From the NCBI GenBank assembly GCA_963691835.1, contig OY829383.1:1798001-1862000 (forward strand): DNA of 64,000 bases. Reading direction: 5' to 3'. Source of the stretch: G963691835 sp963691835 (lineage in GTDB: Bacteria; Pseudomonadota; Alphaproteobacteria; Thalassobaculales; Thalassobaculaceae). Positions 56,301 through 64,000 of the stretch are shown piece after piece. The position numbers were made by a program, and so were the translations under genes. Within the stretch, counting starts at the first letter, position 1. Each line of letters starts with the position of its first letter. The notes below the pieces were generated by a model, which saw only the letters and a program-made list of their open reading frames with translations, did no database searches and was not told the DNA's origin.

Positions 56301-59300
56301 GCAGGCTGTCAGCGTCGCCGCCACCAAGCACGGAATCGTTGCCGGTCCCGCCATCGAGCGTGTCCTGACCGGGGCCACCCTCGAGAACATCGTCACCTTC
56401 GTTCCCGTAGATCTCGTCGTCGCCGGTATCTCCGTCGATCGTGTCGTTGCCGTCGCCGCCGAGGATTGTGTCCTCACCGCCGCCGCCGTCGATCAGGTCG
56501 TCACCCTCCAGGCCGGAGATCGCATTATCCTCTCCGCCGCCTTGGAGCGTGTCGTCGTTCTCGGTACCCAGAATCTGGCCTTGGACGTTCTCGGCCAGCG
56601 TAATCTCGATGCCGCCGTCCTCGCTTTCGACGAACTCCGCACCCCGGTAGACGCCATCCACGGTCAGCGTGGCGTCCGCATTGCCATCGCCGTCCGTATC
56701 GATTGTGACGGTAGAGGTCTCGCCGTCCGTCTCGACCGAGACGTCGGAGTTCGCTTCGCTCCCGTCCTGAACAATGATGGTCTCGCCACCATCAAAGTCG
56801 CCCAGAACATCGCCGTCGAGATCGGAGGCCGTGCCGCTGAAGGTATCGAGCCCCGAGCCGCCGAGGACCGTATCCGCGCCAGCACCGCCGTTGAGAACGT
56901 CCGCCCCGGTTCCGCCGTCCAGAGAGTCTGATCCGGAGCCACCCTGAAGCGTGTCATCGCCCTGACCACCGACCAGCGTATCCGCATCCGTACCGCCGTC
57001 GAGGTAATCGTTACCCTCCCCGCCGGAGAGCGTGTCGAGCCCATCCTCGCCCGACAGTTGGTCGTTTCCATCGCCGCCAATCAGCAGATCGTCGCCGCTG
57101 CCGCCTTCCAGCGCGTCCGCAAAGCTGCTGCCGGTAACCGTATCCTCTCCGGCGCCCGCGTCGACGTAATATCCCAAATCCGAGAAGGAGATGAGGTTGT
57201 CAGCCCCGCCGCCGGCCTCCAGCAGGGGGCGGATGATCTCACTGTCGAAAATCTGCCCGCCATCAAGGAACTCGAAGCTCTCGATCTCGTTGACGGCATC
57301 ACCCCAGTCCTGCACCCGGATGAGGTCGGTCGAGTCCTCGAAATCGACGCCAGGCTCCAGCACCGCCGCGTAAAGATCGTTGCCGATGAAGCCGAGCGTG
57401 ACGTTATCGATCGACAGGCCGTCGCCGAATGCCAGGGTATCGTCGCCCGCGTCGTAATCCCGGGTTCCGAGATAAAGGCCGAAGGGGGTGTAGGCGTTGT
57501 AGAGCCACTGATCCAGGATCAGGTCGGTTCCGTCACCGGCGTTATAGACATAGAGGTCGTCACCGCCGCCGCCCTGAAGCGTGTCGGACCCGGTACCGCC
57601 CACCAGCGTGTCGTCGCCTTCGAACTCCTGGGAACCCGGATTGTTGCCACCGCTGCCCAAGACGAGGTCATCGCCTTCGCCGCCGTAGAGCGCGTCCGCG
57701 TCCTCGCCGCCGTCGATGGTGTCGTCACCCTCGCCGCCATAGATCGTATCGTCGCCGTCGCCACCATGGACGGTATCGCCGTCGGCATTGCCCTCGATGC
57801 TGTCGTTGCCGTCACCGCCGACGATGCTGTCGACGCCGTCGCCTCCCGACTGGGTGTCGTCGAAGTCACCACCGATCATGGTGTCGTCGCCGCCGCCGCC
57901 AAACGCATCAACCGTGCCTTCGGTGAAGGCGACGGTATCTCCCGCGGCACTGCCGGAGAGGTTATGGACCATGTCCTCAATGGAGAGGCCCGGGAACGGA
58001 TTGTTGGGATCTTCGTTCTCAAGGCTGGTGTCGCCTGAGAACTCGATCCGCTCGACCCGGTTCTCCGCGTCCACCCAGTCTTTGACGATGATCTTGTCGT
58101 TGAGATCGAGAATGTCGGTGTCGCCATCCCGGAGGGCGATCGTCAGGTCGTTCCCATCAAGGGAGATCCAAAGATCGTCTTCCGTGATGCCGTCGCCGAA
58201 CACGATCCGGTCGAGCGAGCCCGCATCGAGGTCGAACGGCCCGACCGCTACAGCGCCGTCGATCGGGCTGAGCGTGGTCAGGCGGTACTCGTCATTGACG
58301 GTGTCCGTACCATCGCCCCGGGTGAAGAAGTACGTATCGTTGCCGCCGCCGCTGCGCAGCGAGTCATCGCCTTCGCCGCCGACGAGCGTGTCCGACTGTG
58401 CGCCCTCGTTGATGTTCCCAATGTCGCCGCCGGACCCCTTCAGCAGGTCGTCGCCGGTCCCGCCGTAGAGCGTATCCTGCCCCTCGCCGCCGTCGATGGT
58501 GTCGTTGCCGCCATCCCCATAGAGGACGTCGTCCTCAACCGGGTCACCGCCCTCGTAGAGAAAGTCGTCGCCCGCGCCGCGCTCCCGGTCGCCGGACAGG
58601 ATCGAGTCATCGCCCTCGCCGCCGTAGGCAACGTTGTTACCCAGGCCGGTCTCAAGCGTGTCGTTGCCCTCGTCACCCGAGAGCGTGTCGTTTCCGTCGA
58701 AAGACGAAATGGAATCGTCGCCCGCACCGCCGTCGATGGCGATCGACTCCGGATTGCTCCAATTGATGGTGTCGTCGCCCGCGCCACCTTCCACGTTCTG
58801 TTGAACGTAGGCCGAATCCCAGACAGTGCCGTCATCGAACTCGATCGTCTCGACGCGTTTGTCTTCATCGTGCCAGTTCTCGATCCGGATATGGTTATCC
58901 AGGTCGAAAATGCTGGTCGCGCCGGAACCGTCGCGAATGCCCGGCGATCAAATCGTCGCCGTCGAACTGAAGCCAGACGTTCTCGGGGGAGATATTCGTC
59001 AGGATCAAACGGTCAGTGCCGCCATCGAACAGATCAGGCGGGTCGATCTCACCAAGCGGTGATTGGAAGTGGTAGTAGTACTCATCGACGATAACGTCCG
59101 AGCCATCGCCCATATCGTAGACGTAGACGTCGTCGCCCCCGCCACCGCGCATGGTGTCGCTGCCGGTACCGCCGACCAAGTAGTCGGCGAAGGCGCCTTC
59201 ATTGTAGCTGCCGATCTGACCTGCGCTGCCGTCTAGAAGATCATCGCCTTCCAGCCCGAAAAGGGAATCCGCTCCCTCACCACCGTCCAGCGTGTCCGCT

Positions 59301-59353
59301 GCGGAGGTGCCTGTCAGTTGATCGTCGCCGACCGTTCCAGTGGTGTCGACCAA
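40189..59353 (-). CDS. giant RTX repeat protein, one-base frameshift near the N-terminus
   Basis: With the frameshift at 58940-58942 repaired it is about 6,387 residues. Nearly all of it is GGxGxDxLx nonapeptides, the calcium-binding beta-roll repeats of type I secreted adhesins and toxins; there is no signal peptide. From the N-terminus come three HCBP-related segments (about 59060-58815, 58230-58030, 57455-57230). About 14 spacer modules follow across the protein, each starting LDGD and containing a DxDGDG motif. A beta-rich domain is split by the DTDTG tract (54945-53040), and a run of pure DAGxGxD repeats covers 49518-48169. Next come paired copies of two globular domains (47075-44370), a DxD-rich region (43620-43060) and an FG-GAP/VCBS-like end. 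The start is TTG 59353 behind GGAGAGG. A 6,201-codon frame from 58794 begins at an internal GTG and is not a real start. Confidence 0.85.
44370..47075 (-). repeat. tandem duplication of a two-domain unit within the giant gene
   Basis: Two copies of the same order: a roughly 165-residue domain (47075-46575 and 45575-45085; RIENG...SADHITEGYGGIGVDGN and GLSE motifs) followed by RTX repeats. A roughly 180-residue domain comes next (46305-45765 and 44917-44370; GDFENLPGALNHGSWGVFTA and LAQTVEVPEDGTFQFAFDYA), resembling carbohydrate-binding or DUF642-like jelly rolls. The copies are nearly identical in protein and similar in DNA, indicating recent duplication or gene conversion. Confidence 0.8.
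48169..49518 (-). repeat. higher-order repeat: five 270-bp copies of ten RTX nonapeptides
   Basis: Between 49518 and 48169 the RTX nonapeptides keep an exact super-period of ten. Units of the type ANVVDAGDG or DNVVDAGDG recur every tenth repeat, preceded by DDTVNAGNG-like and DDSVEAGAG-like units and followed by DDRIVAGAG and ADTIDGG-type units. Five copies of 90 residues fill 1,350 bases with no insertion or deletion. Confidence 0.85.
53491..53871 (-). repeat. DTDTG tandem repeat, tract A (15-bp unit, about 25 copies)
   Basis: On the plus strand the unit is of the form GGTGTCCGTGTCGCC, encoding DTDTG (minus strand). Most differences are third-base changes, so the protein repeat is better conserved than the DNA; a few units read DTDAG, DIDTG or DTDSG. 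It is separated from tract B by a roughly 64-base non-repeat spacer encoding a Gly/Ser/Asp-rich segment with NDDDTTVVGAGG. Confidence 0.9.
53936..54800 (-). repeat. DTDTG tandem repeat, tract B (15-bp unit, about 57 copies)
   Basis: Continuation of the DTDTG array. Unit variants (ATCCGTGTCACC, GTCGGTGTCGCC and so on) recur in local blocks of two to four units, a sign of unequal exchange or slippage. Occasional changes give DMDTG, DADTG or ETDTG. It ends in GTGSGSGDTGDTG. Both tracts lie in a loop of a domain that has uninterrupted paralogues at 47 kb and 45 kb. Confidence 0.9.
58940..58942 (-). other. single-base frameshift in the giant RTX gene
   Basis: The frame from 59353 stops shortly after this CCC run (GGG in the mRNA), while the long frame resumes immediately. 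Removing one base gives DDLIAGIRDGSG, which aligns without gaps to the paralogous DLTIALRDGDTD segment about 750 bases downstream. The disruption is therefore an extra base, either real or a sequencing error. Confidence 0.85.
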
Positions 59354-59408
59354 ATCGCCTCTCCATCATCGTCGTGCGCACTTCTGCACACACAACGTGA
59401 CCTTCCCC

Positions 59409-59459
59409 GGTGACATTTAGCTAAATTTGCATACAAATGCAAGCTTTTTATATGTCACC
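59409..59459. promoter_or_regulatory. nested inverted repeats in the AT-rich region between the RTX gene and hldE
   Basis: The 261-base gap 59354-59614 is AT-rich. GGTGACAT (59409-59416) and ATGTCACC (59452-59459) form an 8-bp inverted repeat. Between them are the palindrome TTAGCTAA (59417-59424) and TTGCAT/ATGCAA (59427-59432, 59437-59442). On the minus strand TTGCAT and TAAATG are 17 bases apart and could be a weak promoter for the RTX gene. Regulation by a dimeric protein is likely but unproven. Confidence 0.45.
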
Positions 59460-59614
59460 ACCACCTGCTCGCTTTTTTATTACCTTTCCATATACACCGC
59501 ATTCGTTAGGAAACCATTAACGATTCCGTGCAGACGGACGTTGGTCAAAGGCTTGCGAGACGCTATGGTGAGACCATTGATTCGCAGCGGTTCGCCCTAT
59601 GGAGCGGCATAACT

Positions 59615-61090
59615 ATGAGCACAGAGTCTCGGCTGGCAAACTTGGTTGAGGGCCTCGGCAATGCCCGGGTGCTGACCGTCGGGGACGTGATGCTCGACCG
59701 CTTCGTCTACGGAACGGTCGACAGGATATCGCCGGAAGCACCTGTTCCCGTTTTACGGGTGGAGCGGGAACGGACGATGCTGGGTGGGGCCGGCAACGTT
59801 GCCCGCAATCTGACAGCACTTGGGGCCGAATGCTGCTTCGTGGCCGTGGTCGGAACAGACCGGACAGGGCGGGAAATCGCCCGGCTTCTAGGTGAGGAGA
59901 CCGGCGTCGAAAGCCATCTGCTGTCGACGGACGGCCGGGAGACAACCGTCAAGATGCGGTTCGTCGCCGGGGCTCAGCAGTTGCTGCGGACGGATCAGGA
60001 GCGCACCGGCCCGCTGGAAGCGGAACTCAGTGCCGAGGTGATCTCCCGCGCGTCCGAGGATTTGAGCGCATCCGGGGCCCTGGTGCTGTCGGACTACGGC
60101 AAGGGCGTGCTGGATGAGACGGTCGTCCGCGCGTTGATTGCCGCAGCTCCTGATGACATGCCGATCATTGTCGACCCCAAGGGCCGGGACTTTTCCCGGT
60201 ATCGGGGCGCGACGATGGTCACCCCGAACCGTCGAGAGTTGTCGGAGGCGACCGGTCTGCTGGTATCCGATGACGCCTCCGTTGTCGCAGCCGCGACGAC
60301 CGTCATGAGGACGTGCGGCATCGCCTCCGTTCTGGTCACCCGCAGTCAGGATGGCATGACGCTGGTCTCCGGTGATCCCGAGGCGCCGGATATTCTGAAT
60401 GTCCGGGCGTTGGCGCGTGAAGTTTTCGACGTCTCGGGTGCGGGGGATACGGTCGTTGCCGCCGTGGCGGCCGCCCTCGCCGCGGGCTTTCCAATGGCGG
60501 ACGCGGTCGAGCTGGCGAATGCGGCGGCCGGAATCGTTGTCGGCAAGATGGGTACCGCCGTCGCGACCCGGGATGAGTTGGCGGGATCGTTCCGGTCTCA
60601 CGATCTGGACGACGGGGAGCGTAAGCTTCTTACGTTGGACGCGCTGCAGGAGCGGGTGCAGGCCTGGCGCGCGGCGGGCCTCAGCGTCGGTTTCACCAAT
60701 GGGTGCTTCGATCTGCTTCACCCGGGCCATGTGTCCTTGCTGCGCCAATCCCGCGCAGCCTGCGACCGGTTGGTGGTCGCCATCAATTCGGACAGTTCCG
60801 TAAAACGCCTCAAAGGCCCGGAGCGGCCGGTTCAGCCGGAGACGGCCCGGGCTCTGGTGCTTGGGTCCCTGTCGGATGTAGACGCCATTACCGTGTTCGA
60901 CGACGACACGCCGCTGCGGCTGATCGAAGCCCTGATGCCGGACCTTCTGATCAAAGGGGCCGATTACCGGTTTGAGACGACCGTGGGCGCGCTGGAGGTG
61001 GTTTCCTGGGGCGGACGCGTGATGTTCGCGACGCTGGAGGACGGGCATTCGACCACGGACACCATCCGTCGTCTGGCCGCAACGGGCTGA
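59615..61090 (+). CDS. hldE: bifunctional heptose-7-phosphate kinase / heptose-1-phosphate adenylyltransferase
   Basis: Two-domain cytosolic enzyme making ADP-heptose for the LPS inner core. The N-terminal PfkB-type kinase has VLTVGDVMLDRFVYGTVDRI, MLGGAGNVARNL and the catalytic VSGAGDTV. The C-terminal nucleotidyltransferase has TNGCFDLLHPGH and ends in GHSTTDTIRRL. ATG 59615 gives the normal 491 residues, with GGAG 10 bases upstream; the ORF extends to 59528 without family similarity. It links with kdsB as the second LPS-core gene of the window. Confidence 0.94.
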   Translation: MSTESRLANLVEGLGNARVLTVGDVMLDRFVYGTVDRISPEAPVPVLRVERERTMLGGAGNVARNLTALGAECCFVAVVGTDRTGREIARLLGEETGVESHLLSTDGRETTVKMRFVAGAQQLLRTDQERTGPLEAELSAEVISRASEDLSASGALVLSDYGKGVLDETVVRALIAAAPDDMPIIVDPKGRDFSRYRGATMVTPNRRELSEATGLLVSDDASVVAAATTVMRTCGIASVLVTRSQDGMTLVSGDPEAPDILNVRALAREVFDVSGAGDTVVAAVAAALAAGFPMADAVELANAAAGIVVGKMGTAVATRDELAGSFRSHDLDDGERKLLTLDALQERVQAWRAAGLSVGFTNGCFDLLHPGHVSLLRQSRAACDRLVVAINSDSSVKRLKGPERPVQPETARALVLGSLSDVDAITVFDDDTPLRLIEALMPDLLIKGADYRFETTVGALEVVSWGGRVMFATLEDGHSTTDTIRRLAATG

Positions 61091-61116
61091 AAGACATGCC
61101 GTACCGACGCGCGTCA

Positions 61117-61132
61117 GGGCCGGCAACGGCCC
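61117..61132. terminator. GNRA-loop hairpin between convergent genes
   Basis: GGGCCG (61117-61122), loop GCAA, CGGCCC (61127-61132). It lies in the 47-base gap between the convergent hldE and zf-CHCC stop codons, so it may act as a bidirectional terminator. No T-run. Confidence 0.45.
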
Positions 61133-61137
61133 GGTGC

Positions 61138-61317
61138 TTAGTGCCCGCGCAGCGCCTCTACCTTGGACAGCACGTAACGGCGGGAGCAGTACGGACAAAC
61201 AATCTCGGTCTCGTCGCCCATGTTGAGATAGACCTTCGGATGGCCGAGCGGTCCGCCGCCGCCGTCGCAAGACACATTCCGGGACGTGACTTCAATGGTC
61301 TCGGCCACTTGGGTCAT
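61138..61317 (-). CDS. zf-CHCC zinc-finger protein (NDUFS6-like)
   Basis: 59 residues with Cys17, His26, Cys41 and Cys44 (SCDGGGGPLGHP and IVCPYCSRRYVL), the zf-CHCC pattern found in the mitochondrial complex I subunit NDUFS6 and its alphaproteobacterial homologues. It probably binds zinc and helps complex I assembly or stability. ATG 61317 gives the family start; an earlier in-frame ATG is at 61329. It is divergent from the hydrolase gene. Confidence 0.85.
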   Translation of the reverse strand: MTQVAETIEVTSRNVSCDGGGGPLGHPKVYLNMGDETEIVCPYCSRRYVLSKVEALRGH

Positions 61318-61418
61318 GTCTTCCTCCATCGTCCGGATACGCCGCTGTGCGCATCACCATGCCATGCGGCGCATGATACAAGCGGAACCACCGAAATCAA
61401 CGGCACCAGGGACCTCGG

Positions 61419-62489
61419 ATGCTGAAAATCCTGCCTGGAATCACGGACTGGCGGTCTCCCTGTTGGACTACCGTCTTGGTTGGGGTGGTCTGCGGCATCA
61501 TCCTCACCCTATCCGCCTGCGCCCCCAGGCTGCAGGACGTTGGCCCGATTGTTGACGAGCCGAGGCTTGAGGACAGCCGCATCGTGACCGGAGACGGAGC
61601 CAAACTGCCTCTGCGGCGATGGCTCCCGGCGTCAGGCGCGCCGAAAGCCGCGCTGATCGCGCTCCACGGGTTCAACGATTACTCCAACGCCTACAGCGAC
61701 CTCGGACCGGCGTTGGCGGAAGCCGGGATCGCTGTCTACGCCTACGATCAAAGAGGGTTTGGAGCGGCGCCCAATCCGGGCTTGTGGGCGGGCAATGACG
61801 CCCTCGTTGGGGACCTGACAACGGTGGCGACACTGGTGAAGAAGCGCCATCCGGAGGTCGAGGTCTACGCGATCGGGGAAAGCATGGGCGGTGCCGTCAT
61901 CATGGCCGCCCTCGCGCGCGACGCCTTGGCGCCCATCGACGGCGTGATCCTGTCGGCGCCTGCGGTTTGGGGGCGGGAGACCATGGGGGCGGTTTCCCAG
62001 TCTCTCTTGTGGTTTTTCGCCCATACGGTCCCGTTCGTCCGTCTGGAACCCCGCAACGTGAACCGGACACCGTCCGATAACCGGGAGATGCTGATCGCCC
62101 TCGGACGGGATCCGTTGTTCATCAAGAAGACAAGGATTGATGCGATCTACGGCCTGGTCGGACTGATGGACGAGGCGTTGGCCGGCGCCCCGGCACTGGA
62201 TGACGATATGTTGATCCTCTACGGGGACAACGACCAGATCGTCACGTCCGAGTCCACATGCCTCATGGTCTCCAGACTGCCGGATCCGGACGCGGGACGG
62301 GCTTGGCGGCTCGCGATTTATCCGAACGGCCACCATTTGCTCTTTCGCGATCTGGAGGGTGGACGCGTGATCAAAGACATCGGTGCCTGGTTGACGGACC
62401 CGGCAGCCCCCCTTCCCTCCGGCTCGGAACAGGCTGTTGCCAGCGCCGACGACGGTCTGGAAGCGCTGTGCGCCGAGCCCGAATCATGA
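61419..62489 (+). CDS. alpha/beta hydrolase lipoprotein (monoacylglycerol lipase-like)
   Basis: 356 residues. An N-terminal helix ends in the lipobox LSAC, making Cys34 a likely lipid-anchored residue. The hydrolase part has ALHGFNDYSNAY, the nucleophile elbow GESMGG with Ser155, an acid in LYGDNDQIV and the catalytic His in PNGHHLLFRD. This matches serine aminopeptidase S33/lysophospholipase-type hydrolases. It is probably a membrane-attached esterase or lipase in the periplasm; the substrate is unknown. Confidence 0.87.
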   Translation: MLKILPGITDWRSPCWTTVLVGVVCGIILTLSACAPRLQDVGPIVDEPRLEDSRIVTGDGAKLPLRRWLPASGAPKAALIALHGFNDYSNAYSDLGPALAEAGIAVYAYDQRGFGAAPNPGLWAGNDALVGDLTTVATLVKKRHPEVEVYAIGESMGGAVIMAALARDALAPIDGVILSAPAVWGRETMGAVSQSLLWFFAHTVPFVRLEPRNVNRTPSDNREMLIALGRDPLFIKKTRIDAIYGLVGLMDEALAGAPALDDDMLILYGDNDQIVTSESTCLMVSRLPDPDAGRAWRLAIYPNGHHLLFRDLEGGRVIKDIGAWLTDPAAPLPSGSEQAVASADDGLEALCAEPES

Positions 62490-62548
62490 GAAAAGCGTGC
62501 CCATAGGCGATTTGCGGACGGGACGGTTTCGAGGGCCTGTGATAAGGA

Positions 62549-62566
62549 GCGGCGCAATCACGCCGC
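62549..62566 (+). other. hairpin between hydrolase and ABC-2 permease genes
   Basis: GCGGCG (62549-62554) and CGCCGC (62561-62566) around a 6-base loop. In the same 141-base gap, GGCGATTT near 62508 and AAATCGCC near 62611 form a distant 8-bp inverted repeat. A terminator after the hydrolase gene is possible, without a T-run. Confidence 0.3.
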
Positions 62567-62630
62567 ACGGTGTCCAGAAAATCGACCGGCCTGCCGCCAA
62601 GCGAGAGGCTAAATCGCCGGAACGAGGTGA

Positions 62631-63584
62631 ATGAGCATTCTTAATCAACCAACGCCCCGGTCGGACAAGGGTGTCCAAACCAGCGGTCCGGTGATCATGG
62701 GAGACCGGATTTCGCTGCCGATGGCGCTTTGGGCATTGGCGCGGAGCATCGTCGCCAACCGGTTCATCGTCACTTCCATGGTCGGCCGGGCGATCCGGGA
62801 CCGCTATCAACGGACGGTCCTCGGCATTCTTTGGGCGTTTCTGTCGCCGTTGATGCTGCTGCTGATCTATTCCCTGGTCTTCGGGCTCGTCTTCAAGGTC
62901 CGGTTCCCGCCGCCCGAGGCCTCAACCGCGCCCGAAGCCGCCGCTGGCGCGGAGGCGGCCGCCGCCGCGGTTCTGGCTTCACCTGATCTGCCCTATGGGC
63001 TCGTTCTCTTCTCCGGGCTTCTGATGCACATGATGATCTCGGAAGTGCTGCAGACCGCACCCTCGATCGTCATGGAGAACCGCAGCTACGTGACCAAGGT
63101 CATCTTTCCGCTGGAGGTTCTGCCTGTCACGGTCCTGGCGACCGCGGTCTTTCAGGGACTTGTCAGTTGCGTTGTGCTGCTGGTGGCGGAGGTGGTCATG
63201 GTGGGCTCTCTGCCCTGGACGACGGTGTTGTTCCCCATCGTCTGGCTGCCGTTCATCGCCATGTGCCTCGGCATCTGCCTAATCGTGGCCTCCCTTGGCG
63301 TCTTCCTCCGGGATATCGAGCAGATCGTCGGGTTCCTGTCGACGGTATTGCTGTTCGGAAGCCCGATCCTGTTCCCGGCGGAGCTGATGCCGGAGTTCAT
63401 GCAGACCGTCATGGCCTTCAATCCCCTGACCGTGGTGGTCACGGCGTTCCGGGATACGGTCCTCTGGGGAACAATGCCGAACTGGGCGGATCTGGGCGCC
63501 TACGCCGGGGTTTCCTTGGCGGTCCTTTGGTTTGGCGCGTGGTGGTTCGCCCGGACACGCAAAGGCTTCGCCGATGTCCTCTAA
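62631..63584 (+). CDS. ABC-2 type polysaccharide export permease (Wzm/KpsM-like)
   Basis: 317-residue inner-membrane permease of a capsule, O-antigen or teichoic-type exporter. The N-terminal RDRYQRTVLGILWAFLSPLM is the amphipathic interface helix plus first membrane segment characteristic of the family; about six helices follow with SLGVFLRDIEQIVGFLSTVL and FNPLTVVVTAFRD. An Ala/Glu-rich loop (about residues 95-113, with TAPEAAAGAEAAAAA) is an unusual insertion after the second helix. GAGGTGA precedes the ATG. It overlaps the ATPase gene by 11 bases. Confidence 0.88.
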   Translation: MSILNQPTPRSDKGVQTSGPVIMGDRISLPMALWALARSIVANRFIVTSMVGRAIRDRYQRTVLGILWAFLSPLMLLLIYSLVFGLVFKVRFPPPEASTAPEAAAGAEAAAAAVLASPDLPYGLVLFSGLLMHMMISEVLQTAPSIVMENRSYVTKVIFPLEVLPVTVLATAVFQGLVSCVVLLVAEVVMVGSLPWTTVLFPIVWLPFIAMCLGICLIVASLGVFLRDIEQIVGFLSTVLLFGSPILFPAELMPEFMQTVMAFNPLTVVVTAFRDTVLWGTMPNWADLGAYAGVSLAVLWFGAWWFARTRKGFADVL

Positions 63585-64000
63585 GAACCTGGTTTCACCC
63601 GCAGCGCCGGGCACCTCGGCACCCTCCCGCTCTGTGGAGACCGTCACCCGGATTGATGCGCATGGGCGGACCGAGCGCGAGGAGGCAACCGGCGCCGATG
63701 TCGCGATCACGATCAAAGGCGTGGACAAGGTCTACCAGATCTACAAGCGACCCGAAGACCGCCTGAAACAGATCTTTTTCCGGTCCGCGACCCGCTTCTT
63801 CGAGTCTCACCGCGCCTTGCACGCGGTCACCCTCGACATCAAGCGAGGGGAAAGCGTCGGTCTTGTCGGTCTCAACGGGTCCGGCAAATCCACCCTGCTT
63901 CAGATCATCGCCGGACTTCTCCCGCCAAGCGCGGGAACGGTCGAGGTTCGTGGCCGGCTCTCAGCGCTCCTTGAGCTGGGCGCTGGCTTCAATCCGTCTT
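63574..64000 (+). CDS. polysaccharide export ABC ATPase (Wzt/KpsT-like), cut by window end
   Basis: The first 142 residues are present. An unusual N-terminal extension of about 45 residues precedes the ABC domain, which starts at ITIKGVDKVYQIYKRPEDRL. Walker A is GLNGSGKST, followed by IIAGLLPPSAGTVEVRGRLSALLELGAGF, the Wzt-type hallmark. Signature and Walker B lie beyond the window. Start ATG 63574 overlaps the permease stop, so both subunits are translated together. Confidence 0.88.
   Translation, partial: MSSKNLVSPAAPGTSAPSRSVETVTRIDAHGRTEREEATGADVAITIKGVDKVYQIYKRPEDRLKQIFFRSATRFFESHRALHAVTLDIKRGESVGLVGLNGSGKSTLLQIIAGLLPPSAGTVEVRGRLSALLELGAGFNPS

Noticed and set aside
58440..58794. Start of the giant gene at the 6,201-codon frame (58794)
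   Set aside because: The first codon is an internal GTG inside NVEGGAGDD with no ribosome-binding site. Homologous RTX and HCBP-like sequence continues upstream in another frame, so the start is TTG 59353 with a frameshift between.
58900..58980. Programmed ribosomal frameshift in the giant gene
   Set aside because: There is no slippery heptamer and no obvious downstream pseudoknot around GCCGGGCAT. A one-base insertion or sequence error is simpler.
1..64000. tRNA, rRNA, riboswitch or insertion-sequence features
   Set aside because: No cloverleaf-like, rRNA-like or transposase-like sequence was recognised on either strand. Without a covariance-model search small RNAs could be missed.

Overview
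The window is GC-rich and dense, with short intergenic gaps and many 4-base gene overlaps. It looks like a chromosomal segment of a free-living, Gram-negative alphaproteobacterium. LPS inner-core genes (kdsB, hldE), a membrane-anchored CycM-type cytochrome c next to kdsB/pheA, a zf-CHCC complex I-type protein and several oligopeptide-type ABC importers fit a Rhodospirillales-like, probably aquatic, organism. The taxon is inferred; no rRNA or tRNA gene is visible.

Layout. 1-3.7 kb: core metabolism (pheA fragment, kdsB, cytochrome c, hisN, nudC). 3.8-5.2 kb: a lone AAA/DUF4143 ATPase behind an AT-rich promoter region. 5.2-18.1 kb: one long minus-strand block of eleven tightly packed genes. Reading downstream these are a COG4671-type glycosyltransferase, two GT4 glycosyltransferases, a histidine phosphatase, a second COG4671-type glycosyltransferase, a polysaccharide deacetylase, a small PH-like membrane protein and a complete oligopeptide-type ABC importer. 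18.4-22.0 kb: divergently, an exporter-type ABC protein with a badly degenerate ATPase, a cyclic-nucleotide-binding protein and a small methyltransferase. 22.0-26.3 kb: LysE exporter, an isochorismatase-fold protein lacking its catalytic triad, cysS and gltX. 26.4-30.3 kb: choline dehydrogenase-like oxidoreductase, EamA transporter, sialic-acid-synthase family protein. 30.4-37.6 kb: a second dpp/opp operon ending in an M20 amidohydrolase. 37.6-40.0 kb: a small membrane protein, a conserved unknown with a FliM-like tail, and a degenerate GGDEF-EAL protein.

40.2-59.35 kb is one giant minus-strand gene for an RTX repeat protein of about 6,387 residues, interrupted near its start by a single-base frameshift. 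It carries hundreds of nonapeptide calcium-binding repeats, about 14 copies of a spacer module, two kinds of duplicated beta-rich domain, a five-copy 270-bp higher-order repeat, an approximately 83-copy 15-bp repeat coding for DTDTG, and a C-terminal FG-GAP/VCBS-like region. No type I secretion genes are present in the window. 59.6-64 kb: hldE, a zf-CHCC protein, a lipoprotein hydrolase, and the start of a Wzm/Wzt-type polysaccharide ABC exporter.

Together the window is strongly weighted to the cell envelope and surface: LPS core precursors, two glycan loci, polysaccharide export and a giant secreted or surface adhesin-like protein. Two peptide-uptake systems accompany these.
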